DNA of 7,202 bases, from contig DDEP01000053.1 of assembly GCA_002336465.1 (NCBI GenBank), positions 1-7,202 of the forward strand, in the 5' to 3' direction. The position numbers were made by a program, and so were the translations under genes. Source of the DNA: Pedobacter sp. UBA1951. GTDB lineage: Bacteria; Bacteroidota; Bacteroidia; Sphingobacteriales; Sphingobacteriaceae. The notes under the pieces are model-generated. The model had not been told where the DNA came from. It made no database searches and saw only the letters and a program-made list of their open reading frames with translations. Shown here piece after piece: positions 1 through 6,024 of the stretch. The stretch's first letter is position 1. Each line of letters starts with the position of its first letter.

Positions 1-207
1 TCATTTTCTCCCTCATTGGATAAACAAAAGAAAAGTAAATTGTATAAAACAAAATTGGTTCAATTCTATTTTGATGAGAATAATAATTCTAAACAACGGA
101 TTGTTAATAAAACGGAAGTAGTTGATGAGATAAAACCAATGAAAATAACTAATAAAGAAAATTTATTGAGCTTTTTTGAAAGATTTGAGAAGATGAAAGG
201 TAGTTGA
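1..207 (+). CDS. C-terminal fragment of an unidentified protein (5' end outside window)
   Basis: The reading frame is open from the first base of the window to a TGA at 205-207, giving 68 residues. No ATG lies in the opening part of the frame. A TTG at position 16 could in principle be a start, but a gene entering from the left is the simpler reading. The segment is rich in Lys, Asn, Glu and aromatic residues, has no obvious membrane span, and ends in a charged stretch (FFERFEKMKGS) that could be helical. I recognise no domain. The row at 61-120 has only 15 G+C in 60 bases by hand count, much lower than parts of rarA, which fits either weakly constrained or acquired DNA. The next gene starts 59 bases downstream on the same strand. 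Confidence 0.55.
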   Translation, partial: SFSPSLDKQKKSKLYKTKLVQFYFDENNNSKQRIVNKTEVVDEIKPMKITNKENLLSFFERFEKMKGS

Positions 208-266
208 AAAATAAGTTGAAACTTGCCTTGTTGTAACAAATTCTTTAGGTCTATAATTTAACCTTA

Positions 267-1070
267 ATGTCTTTAATTTCTCTTAGTTGTGTATTAGTTC
301 TAATGGTTTTTTTGATCAGAGGAAATTCCACGATCCTTTATCTTTTATGCGGTTGGTTTGTCGTTGCTTACTTGCAGGAGAAAGTTGATTTACAATTAAA
401 TGCTATAAGCTGTAAGTTTAGTTATAAGGCTTTATACCCTGATGGTTTAACTGATGCTAATGAGCATAATTTTAAAATCCTTTATTTCAAAAACTGTACG
501 CTGTACGAAGTGCCTGAAGTTAAACTAGAAATATTTGATACGATCCAAGAAAATGGCACAATTATCAATAAAGTAAAACCTGTAGATACGGTATACTCCT
601 ATTTTGTTGTTAAAAATGGGCAAACAAAAGGTTTAGAATATCAGGAAATAAGAAAAGGGGCAGGAAGAATATTTTCTTTAGATTCTCTTCTAACAGCACT
701 TTCTATACAGCCTTCTGTTCTAGAGATGTTTGCTGAAGATTTAGGGGAGCCATCCAAAATAGAAAAACATAAAAATGTATTAAAAGAGACTTATTTTTTT
801 AAGGATGAAGATAAAGGACCTCATACCATTTTGCGCTTTTATGATAAAAAGCTTAAGTACATACCCTTTTCATTTTCACCTGCGTTAGATAAAGAGAAGA
901 ACAGCAAACTTATCAAAATAATTTTTATCTATAACGGAAATAAGGATGTGCATGAACCTCTAAAAGAAATCACTAAAAGTATCGAACTTATAAAGCTAAA
1001 AGGTATTAATTACTTCATAGATATATTTAATTCTTTTGAAAAGGATAGTAAAGAACTGCTACCTAGATAG
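267..1070 (+). CDS. Hypothetical protein with two N-terminal hydrophobic segments
   Basis: This is a 267-residue ORF that I cannot assign to a family. Two hydrophobic stretches lie at about residues 3-17 and 21-37, separated by Arg-Gly-Asn (RGN). They suggest a membrane anchor, either a hairpin of two spans or a signal-like segment followed by a span. The remaining 225 or so residues are soluble-looking, mixed and Lys/Glu-rich, with alternating hydrophobic runs typical of beta strands (for example FKILYF near 69-74). No catalytic motif, lipobox or repeat is visible. ATG at 267 is the first start; a second in-frame ATG at 303 (Met13) would remove most of the first hydrophobic stretch. Codon use is A+T-rich: the rows at 541 and 781 hold 21 and 18 G+C in 60 bases. 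No convincing promoter precedes it. It probably does not belong to the rarA block, since about 100 non-coding bases separate them. Confidence 0.6.
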   Translation: MSLISLSCVLVLMVFLIRGNSTILYLLCGWFVVAYLQEKVDLQLNAISCKFSYKALYPDGLTDANEHNFKILYFKNCTLYEVPEVKLEIFDTIQENGTIINKVKPVDTVYSYFVVKNGQTKGLEYQEIRKGAGRIFSLDSLLTALSIQPSVLEMFAEDLGEPSKIEKHKNVLKETYFFKDEDKGPHTILRFYDKKLKYIPFSFSPALDKEKNSKLIKIIFIYNGNKDVHEPLKEITKSIELIKLKGINYFIDIFNSFEKDSKELLPR

Positions 1071-1149
1071 AGCTTTATTTGTAAGCTTGAATCCAGTATA
1101 ATGAGTTTAAATAGTTGATAAGTTGTGTAAATAATCTAAACCGAACTAA

Positions 1150-1183
1150 AATATTTTGCATAGTTTTAACTATGCAAAATATT
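1150..1183. repeat. Perfect 16-bp inverted repeat spanning the rarA start codon
   Basis: The left arm 1150-1165 (AATATTTTGCATAGTT) is the exact reverse complement of the right arm 1168-1183 (AACTATGCAAAATATT), with a two-base TT spacer. The rarA ATG (1172-1174) lies inside the right arm. As DNA this could be a dimeric repressor operator. As RNA it would fold into a hairpin that hides the start codon. No T-tract follows the right arm (the next bases are CCACCTTT), so it does not look like an intrinsic terminator. The left arm contains TATTTTG, which resembles the TAnnTTTG box with one base missing. A promoter there would start transcription inside or just after the palindrome. Which role applies is inference; the symmetry itself is plain. 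Confidence 0.9.
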
Positions 1184-2452
1184 CCACCTTTAGCCGAACG
1201 TATGCGCCCTCAGAATCTGGACGAATATGTAGGCCAGAAGCATTTAGTAGGTAAAGATGCCGTGCTGAGAAAAGCGATAGAAAGCGGGCGCATTCCCTCT
1301 ATGATATTTTGGGGACCTCCAGGAGTAGGAAAAACAACCTTAGCTACAATCATTTCTCATAGCCTAGACCGACCTTTCTTTAATCTGAGTGCCATCAACT
1401 CGGGTGTGAAAGAAGTAAGAGAAGTTATAGATAAGGCCGCTGCTTTAAAAGACAGCTTTATGGGGCAGCCCATTCTGTTCATAGATGAGATTCATCGTTT
1501 TAGTAAATCGCAACAAGATAGTTTGCTGGGCGCTGTTGAACGTGGCTTGGTTACGTTGATAGGTGCAACTACAGAAAATCCAAGTTTTGAAGTTATCTCG
1601 GCTTTGCTATCCAGATGCCAAGTATATATTTTACAAAATTTGTCTGAAGATGAGTTGGTAGGTTTGTTGAATACTGCTATCCAAAAAGATGAAGTCCTTT
1701 CTACTAAAAAGATTACCATAAAAGAACATGAAGCTTTGATCCGCCTTAGTGGAGGAGATGCTCGACGGCTTTTGAATGTATTAGAAATAGCCATAAATGG
1801 TATAGGTGGAGATGTAATAGAGCTTACCAATGAGAATGTTTTGGCACATGCACAGCAGAATATGGCGCTTTATGATAAAGCGGGAGAACAGCACTATGAT
1901 ATTATCTCGGCATTTATAAAGTCAATAAGAGGAAGCGATCCCAACGCAGCGGTGTATTGGCTTGCCCGCATGATAGAAGGTGGAGAAGATCCCTCTTTTA
2001 TCGCGAGAAGATTATTAATATTGGCCTCTGAAGATATAGGCAATGCAAACCCTAATGCCTTGCTACTGGCCAATAACTGTTTTCAGGCTGTAAACGTAAT
2101 CGGCTACCCAGAAGCACGTATCATATTGGCACAATGCGTAACCTATATGGCATCATCGGTAAAAAGCAATGCAGCTTATGAAGCCATCAATAAAGCACAG
2201 ATGCTTGTAAAACAAACCGGAGATTTGCCTGTGCCTTTACATTTAAGAAATGCGCCAACTAAATTGATGAAAAATATAGGTTATGGTAAAGAATATAAGT
2301 ATGCTCATGCTTACGATGGTAATTTTATAGAACAAGAATTTATGCCTGAAAATTTAAGTGGAACAAAACTTTATGATCCGGGTAAAAATGCTGCCGAAGA
2401 AAAATTAAGAGAAAAACTGAAACAAAACTGGGGAAATAAATACCAATACTAA
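1172..2452 (+). CDS. rarA: Replication-associated recombination protein A (RarA/MgsA), AAA+ ATPase
   Basis: RarA is a cytoplasmic AAA+ ATPase of the MgsA/WRNIP1 family that acts at stalled or collapsed replication forks. In E. coli it works as a tetramer and binds SSB. The start at 1172 gives 426 residues, near the usual family length, and places the conserved PLAERMRP segment at residues 6-13. The longer frame from a TTG at 1115 would add 19 unconserved residues and is rejected. Visible motifs are Walker A GPPGVGKTT (48-56), Walker B ILFIDE (101-106), sensor 1 GATTENPSF (131-139), the arginine-finger region LLSRC (145-149) and sensor 2 GGDARRLLN (194-202). The C-terminal helical tetramerisation region follows, with recognisable stretches such as GSDPNAAVYWLARM and LASEDIGNANP. 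All key residues are present. A perfect inverted repeat covers the start codon. The DUF5687 gene begins 8 bases after the stop, so the two are probably cotranscribed. Confidence 0.96.
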   Translation: MQNIPPLAERMRPQNLDEYVGQKHLVGKDAVLRKAIESGRIPSMIFWGPPGVGKTTLATIISHSLDRPFFNLSAINSGVKEVREVIDKAAALKDSFMGQPILFIDEIHRFSKSQQDSLLGAVERGLVTLIGATTENPSFEVISALLSRCQVYILQNLSEDELVGLLNTAIQKDEVLSTKKITIKEHEALIRLSGGDARRLLNVLEIAINGIGGDVIELTNENVLAHAQQNMALYDKAGEQHYDIISAFIKSIRGSDPNAAVYWLARMIEGGEDPSFIARRLLILASEDIGNANPNALLLANNCFQAVNVIGYPEARIILAQCVTYMASSVKSNAAYEAINKAQMLVKQTGDLPVPLHLRNAPTKLMKNIGYGKEYKYAHAYDGNFIEQEFMPENLSGTKLYDPGKNAAEEKLREKLKQNWGNKYQY

Positions 2453-2460
2453 AAACACAT

Positions 2461-3933
2461 ATGATATCAACTTTCTTAAACCATCAATGGAAATCTTTTT
2501 GGCGCAGCCGCAACAAAGGGTCAAGTATTATCGTACAGATTATTTTGGGACTTTTTATGCTGTACCTTTTAGCCGTAGCCATAGGTATAGGGTTTCTCAT
2601 GCCGGTACTACTGGAAAAGACCTTACCTAAGGTAAACCTCATAGAAGCCTTTAACGGGCTCATCCTCTATTATTTTATGTTAGATATAGCCATGCGCATA
2701 CAATTGCAAGAATTGCCAACATTAAGCATAGTGCCTTATTTACATCTTAAGATAAAGAGAACAACTATTGTTAATTTTCTAAATGTCAGGGCACTTATTA
2801 ATTTCTTTAATTTTTTACCCCTTTTTATTTTCTTGCCTTTTGTACTTACCCGTATTCCCTCATTTTATGGAGTGGCAACTGTGGCAGGCTATGTATGTGC
2901 TATTTTAAGCTTAACCCTATTCAACAATTTCCTGATCCTGTATATTAAAAGGAAATCGATTAATAACATCGCTTATTTTGGTGCAATACTCCTTGCAGTA
3001 TTTTTACTAATGGGACTGGATTATTACCATATTGTATCTATACGTAGTTTATCTAATACCTTATTTACAAGTATAGCTTTACATCCTTATCTATCCATCA
3101 TTTTAGCAGTAATTGCTTTTGCAATGTTCAGGCTTAACAGTCTATTTTTAAGTGCAAACCTTTATACAGAAGAACTTGGTTCAAAAGAGCAGAAAAAAGT
3201 AAGTACAGATTATGTTTTCTTTAATCGTTTTGGTAGAGTTGGAGAATTGGCGGCTTTGGAACTTAAACTTATTTTAAGGCATAAGCGTTCACGTACAGCT
3301 TTTTTTATGAGCATATTATTTTTATTGTACGGCTTTTTCTTTTACAGGGAAAAATTATTAGCGAATAATGAGTTCGGGAAAATGCTTTTTGCCGCAGTTT
3401 TTATGACAGGCATCACATTGGTAAACTACGGTCAGTTCATGTTTGCTTGGCAGAGTGCCCATTTCGATGGACTACTGGTTAACAAGATAGATCACCGCGA
3501 TTTTATCAAGGCTAAATACCTGCTTTTTACCTTAAGTTCTACCATTATTACCATTCTATCGAGTTTTTATGTGGTGATCAGTTATAAGATATTGTTCATA
3601 CACCTAGCCGCTTACTTTTTTAATATTGGCTTTGGTGCAACTCTGGTGCTGTACATCGCTACGTTTAATCGTAAACGTCTTGATATTACAAAGTCAGCTA
3701 GTTTTAATTGGCAAGGAGTAGGGGCAACCCAGTGGATCTTGGCTTTCCCCCTATTATTATTGCCATTTGTGATTTATGTGCCTTTTGGTATGATCAATCA
3801 GCCTTATTGGGGGCTGCTGGCACTAGGTATCTTTGGATTAACAGCGTTGCTGCTGAGAAATTTCTTTATAGATATTATTGTAAAAAGATTTGAAAAAGAA
3901 AAATATAAAATAGCCGAAGGCTTTAGAGAATAA
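2461..3933 (+). CDS. DUF5687 family membrane protein, probable ABC transporter permease
   Basis: This is a 490-residue integral inner-membrane protein. I place it in DUF5687, a Bacteroidota family found next to ABC ATPases, from its overall pattern and segments such as MISTFLNHQWKSFWRS at the N-terminus and YGQFMFAWQSAHFDGLL at about 323-339. About twelve hydrophobic spans are visible, near residues 22-46, 62-80, 111-131, 137-160, 170-186, 205-224, 278-296, 305-325, 353-377, 379-402, 422-444 and 449-468. A polar loop at about 235-275 splits the protein into two six-span halves, a layout seen in ABC exporter permeases. The ATG at 2461 follows rarA by 8 bases, and the ABC ATPase starts 4 bases after its stop, so it very likely supplies the membrane part of that transporter. 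The substrate is unknown. The family assignment rests on memory of its sequence style, not a search. Confidence 0.85.
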   Translation: MISTFLNHQWKSFWRSRNKGSSIIVQIILGLFMLYLLAVAIGIGFLMPVLLEKTLPKVNLIEAFNGLILYYFMLDIAMRIQLQELPTLSIVPYLHLKIKRTTIVNFLNVRALINFFNFLPLFIFLPFVLTRIPSFYGVATVAGYVCAILSLTLFNNFLILYIKRKSINNIAYFGAILLAVFLLMGLDYYHIVSIRSLSNTLFTSIALHPYLSIILAVIAFAMFRLNSLFLSANLYTEELGSKEQKKVSTDYVFFNRFGRVGELAALELKLILRHKRSRTAFFMSILFLLYGFFFYREKLLANNEFGKMLFAAVFMTGITLVNYGQFMFAWQSAHFDGLLVNKIDHRDFIKAKYLLFTLSSTIITILSSFYVVISYKILFIHLAAYFFNIGFGATLVLYIATFNRKRLDITKSASFNWQGVGATQWILAFPLLLLPFVIYVPFGMINQPYWGLLALGIFGLTALLLRNFFIDIIVKRFEKEKYKIAEGFRE

Positions 3934-3937
3934 GACT

Positions 3938-4633
3938 ATGTTAACAATAAGAGATTTAAAAAAAGTATATGCCCAGCGTTTGGCAGTAGATATTGATCAT
4001 CTTGAAATTAAAGCAGGAGAGGTTATTGGCCTAGTAGGAAATAACGGGGCTGGAAAAACCACGCTTTTTAGGATGATATTAGATTTGATCAGACCTGATG
4101 CAGGCGAGGTTTTATCAAAAGATCAGAATGTAGCTAAAGATACACAGTGGAAAAACTATACTGCTTCGTATTTAGATGAAGGTTTTTTGATAGACTATCT
4201 CACGCCTGAAGAATATTTTAAGTTTATAGGCAGCTTAAATGGATTTAACGAAGCCCACGTGGCCGATTGTTTAAATAGCTATACAGATTTTTTTAATGGC
4301 GAAATTTTGGGCAGGGGTAAATATATCAGGGATTTTTCAAAAGGTAACCAAAACAAAGTGGGTATTGTAGCTGCATTGATGCAGGAACCTGAGCTTTTGA
4401 TTTTAGACGAGCCTTTTGCAAACTTAGATCCCAGTACACAGATAAGACTGAAAAGCATTATCAAAAAATTAAAAGAGCGTAGAGGTTTTACTGGATTGAT
4501 ATCAAGTCATGATTTAAATCATGTTACAGATGTATGCGATAGGATCATACTCCTTGAAAAAGGAAAGGTAATCAAGGATTTCCATACAAATGAGAATTCA
4601 TTAAAAGAACTAGAGAGCTATTTTTCTGCATAA
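3938..4633 (+). CDS. ABC transporter ATP-binding protein
   Basis: This is a 231-residue nucleotide-binding subunit of an ABC transporter, expected at the cytoplasmic face of the inner membrane with the DUF5687 protein encoded 4 bases upstream. Walker A is GNNGAGKT (34-41), Walker B LLILDEP (153-159), the D-loop NLDP (162-165) and the H-loop SSH (189-191). The signature motif is FSKGNQ (133-138) instead of LSGGQ, keeping only the second Ser, Gly and final Gln. Where a Q-loop glutamine is expected, the sequence reads YLDEGFL (78-84), with Asp80 or Glu81 in its place. Such variants occur in single-domain exporter ATPases of the CcmA/BcrA-like group, so activity is still likely. The short C-terminus has no extra domain. 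With one ATPase gene and one twelve-span partner, the complex may contain two ATPase copies per permease. The substrate cannot be inferred. Confidence 0.93.
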   Translation: MLTIRDLKKVYAQRLAVDIDHLEIKAGEVIGLVGNNGAGKTTLFRMILDLIRPDAGEVLSKDQNVAKDTQWKNYTASYLDEGFLIDYLTPEEYFKFIGSLNGFNEAHVADCLNSYTDFFNGEILGRGKYIRDFSKGNQNKVGIVAALMQEPELLILDEPFANLDPSTQIRLKSIIKKLKERRGFTGLISSHDLNHVTDVCDRIILLEKGKVIKDFHTNENSLKELESYFSA

Positions 4634-4763
4634 TTGTACAAAATTATGGTCAGTGAGGTGGTAAAAATGAGTAATGAACTTACCTATCTGATTTTGTAAT
4701 TATGGTAAAAGAATTAAAATATGTCGGTAAAAATTAATCATAACACATTTTAATTCAATATTT

Positions 4764-4796
4764 TTTGATGTTAACAGGCGGGCAGATTAATTTTTG
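4764..4796 (+). promoter_or_regulatory. Probable Bacteroidota promoter of the OmpA-like lipoprotein gene
   Basis: TTTG at 4764-4767 is followed, after 20 bases, by TAATTTTTG at 4788-4796. This resembles the TTTG...TAnnTTTG arrangement of the Bacteroidota housekeeping sigma factor, with one extra base inside the -7 box. The predicted transcript would begin near 4800 and carry a leader of about 50 bases. The leader is A-rich just before the ATG (tataaagtacaaaaag), a common trait of well-expressed genes in this phylum. The rest of the 217-base gap 4634-4850 holds no gene or convincing terminator that I can see. Confidence 0.4.
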
Positions 4797-4850
4797 GCAT
4801 CAGGTTTGAATAGATAGCCACATAATAAACTAATTATAAAGTACAAAAAG

Positions 4851-5531
4851 ATGGTGATTTCAAAATTTAAAACAGCAACATTAGCAGTAGCCCTATCGGT
4901 AGGAGCAATGTTATTTCAAAGTTGCGACAGCTTAAATAATACACAAAAAGGAGCAGGTATTGGTGCTGCGGCTGGTGGAGTAATTGGCGCTTTAATAGGC
5001 AAAAAAGCTGGTAACACAGCTGTAGGTGCTGTTATTGGTGCAGCTGTAGGTGGTACCGCTGGTGGTTTTATTGGTAAAAGAATGGATAAACAAGCTGCAG
5101 AAATCCAGACAGCTATTCCAGGAGCAGAAGTGATCAGAGAAGGCGAAGGAATTATTGTTAGGTTTGATAGTGGTATCCTTTTCGATTTTAACAAAACTGA
5201 TCTTAAAGATGAGGCTAAGAAAAATATTCAGACTTTAGCTGCTTCATTAAATCAATATCCGGGTACTGATGTAAAAGTGATTGGTCATACGGACAACATA
5301 GGTACTGCTGCGGTAAACCAAACGGTTTCAGAGAAAAGAGCTGCTGCGGTTAAAGCTTATGCAGTATCGCAAGGTGTTCCTTCATCACGTTTAGTAACAG
5401 AAGGAAGAGGATTTTCAGATCCAATTGCTGATAATTCTACTGAAGCTGGAAGAGCTGCTAACCGTAGAGTTGAAATCGTAATCGTTGCTAACGACGAATT
5501 GAAAAAAGAAGCTGCACAAAAAGCAGGTTAA
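4851..5531 (+). CDS. OmpA family lipoprotein with glycine zipper and peptidoglycan-binding domain
   Basis: This is a 226-residue envelope protein that likely ties the outer membrane to the peptidoglycan. Residues 1-24 form a lipoprotein signal peptide (Lys5, Lys7, hydrophobic core 9-22) ending in LFQSC, with Cys25 as the lipidation site; the lipobox is loose, as is usual in Bacteroidota. Residues 34-75 form a glycine zipper with repeated GxxxG spacing, probably membrane-associated or oligomerising. The OmpA C-terminal domain spans about 100-212, with FDSGILFDFNKTDL, GHTDNIG (145-151), VSEKRAAAV (159-167) and NRRVEI (204-209). Asp148 and Arg163 match the pair that contacts diaminopimelate in Acinetobacter OmpA. 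There is no N-terminal beta-barrel, so this is the short YiaD-like type. The tail is Lys/Ala-rich. It appears monocistronic, with its own upstream promoter and a strong terminator 25 bases past the stop. Confidence 0.93.
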   Translation: MVISKFKTATLAVALSVGAMLFQSCDSLNNTQKGAGIGAAAGGVIGALIGKKAGNTAVGAVIGAAVGGTAGGFIGKRMDKQAAEIQTAIPGAEVIREGEGIIVRFDSGILFDFNKTDLKDEAKKNIQTLAASLNQYPGTDVKVIGHTDNIGTAAVNQTVSEKRAAAVKAYAVSQGVPSSRLVTEGRGFSDPIADNSTEAGRAANRRVEIVIVANDELKKEAAQKAG

Positions 5532-5556
5532 AACATAATATCTATCTATTAAAAAC

Positions 5557-5589
5557 ATGAAAAACCCGGAATATTCCGGGTTTTTTCAT
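5557..5589. terminator. Bidirectional intrinsic terminator between convergent genes
   Basis: A symmetrical stem has CCCGG (5565-5569) pairing with CCGGG (5576-5580) around AATATT. Five A residues (5560-5564) flank it on the left and six T residues (5581-5586) on the right, so either strand yields a G+C stem followed by a U run. The outer ATG (5557-5559) and CAT (5587-5589) extend the pairing past a one-base bulge. It lies 25 bases after the OmpA-like stop and 13 bases after the end of the minus-strand gene, so it can serve both. Confidence 0.92.
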
Positions 5590-5602
5590 TTATAAGATAC
5601 GG

Positions 5603-5947
5603 TTATTCGTAAATGTCGGCAAAGTAATTTATTGCTAAAGATTTTAAGAGCATCTCTTGCTCGAGGCCAGTATAAGCCGGTATCTTTTTGATCAGTTTCC
5701 AGTGCGGCCAACCATCTTGATCAAGTCCTTCCAGTTCATAGAACCCCATTTCACTTAATAACCTGCAGGTAGCAATATGCATCAGCTCTTCTTTTTGCCT
5801 TTTGCTATACTTTTTAGGGCCTTTACCTAATTCTTGTACACCAATTAAAAAAAGAATAACCTTTAAGTCTGGAATTTCAGAATCAAATTCGTTAGCTATT
5901 TTACTTTGTAACTGCTTCCATTTACTGTTAATTTCTGAAGGTTTCAT
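5603..5947 (-). CDS. Conserved hypothetical protein, 114 residues
   Basis: This is a small soluble protein with no signal peptide or membrane span. I recall similar uncharacterised proteins in other Bacteroidota but know no function. Visible features are an amphipathic N-terminal helix (about 5-21), a hydrophobic helix leading into FLIGVQELGKG (33-43), a basic helix at 45-62 (KKYSKRQKEELMHIATCR), the segment GFYELEGLDQDGWPHW (68-83) and an acidic C-terminus. The aromatic DQDGWPHW block and the VQELGKG block look like the conserved core. The frame is supported over chance by its own exact TAnnTTTG promoter box 5 bases before the ATG and by the shared terminator just beyond its stop. It is transcribed divergently from the oxidoreductase gene and convergently with the OmpA-like gene, so it forms a single-gene unit. 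The plus-strand ORF overlapping it at 5802-5984 is a shadow. Confidence 0.85.
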   Translation of the reverse strand: MKPSEINSKWKQLQSKIANEFDSEIPDLKVILFLIGVQELGKGPKKYSKRQKEELMHIATCRLLSEMGFYELEGLDQDGWPHWKLIKKIPAYTGLEQEMLLKSLAINYFADIYE

Positions 5948-5952
5948 AAGGG

Positions 5953-5960
5953 CAAATATA
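5953..5960 (-). promoter_or_regulatory. -7 box of the minus-strand 114-residue gene
   Basis: Read on the minus strand this is TATATTTG, an exact match to TAnnTTTG. Only five bases (CCCTT) separate it from the ATG at 5947, so transcription would begin at or within a couple of bases of the start codon, giving a near-leaderless mRNA. I find no clear -33 TTG at the usual distance. Confidence 0.6.
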
Positions 5961-6012
5961 CTGCTTCAGTCTTTTTGTTGTTAAAATTTAAACCACATAT
6001 AGGTCAAATTTT

Positions 6013-6020
6013 TAGCTTTG
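6013..6020 (+). promoter_or_regulatory. -7 box of the Gfo/Idh/MocA oxidoreductase gene
   Basis: TAGCTTTG matches TAnnTTTG exactly, and the ATG begins four bases later (TTCT, then ATG at 6025). The predicted start of transcription therefore falls almost on the start codon, giving a near-leaderless mRNA. No -33 TTG is visible at 19-21 bases upstream, so the box may rely on other contacts or be weak. Confidence 0.6.
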
Positions 6021-6024
6021 TTCT

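Noticed and set aside
231..261. Possible promoter for the 267-residue protein (TTG at 231-233, TAATTTAA at 254-261)
   Set aside because: The spacing is about right, but the -7 box lacks the TTTG end, so the match is too weak in A+T-rich DNA.
1075..1161. Minus-strand ORF of 28 codons starting inside the palindrome
   Set aside because: Its first codons are simply the mirror copy of rarA codons created by the inverted repeat. The rest looks random and has no promoter or family signal.
1115..1171. Extended rarA N-terminus from a TTG start
   Set aside because: The 19 added residues (MISCVNNLNRTKIFCIVLT) do not resemble the RarA N-terminus, and an ATG at 1172 places the conserved PLAERMRP segment at the normal distance.
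1492..1830. Minus-strand ORF opposite rarA
   Set aside because: It lies fully within conserved rarA coding sequence, and its translation has no plausible protein features.
4629..4648. Inverted repeat CATAATT...AATTATG at the end of the ABC ATPase gene
   Set aside because: It has a seven-pair A+T-rich stem with no T-tract after it, so it is not a credible terminator and is expected by chance in such sequence.
4646..4699. Small ORF of 17 codons in the gap after the ABC ATPase
   Set aside because: It is very short, with no promoter box or recognisable sequence, and is consistent with chance.
4765..4803. TGATG...CATCA repeat in the OmpA-like upstream region as an operator
   Set aside because: Five-base arms about 27 bases apart are expected by chance.
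4916..5194. Minus-strand ORF opposite the OmpA-like gene
   Set aside because: It is a shadow of the glycine/alanine-rich coding sequence, giving a Pro/Ala-rich low-complexity translation.
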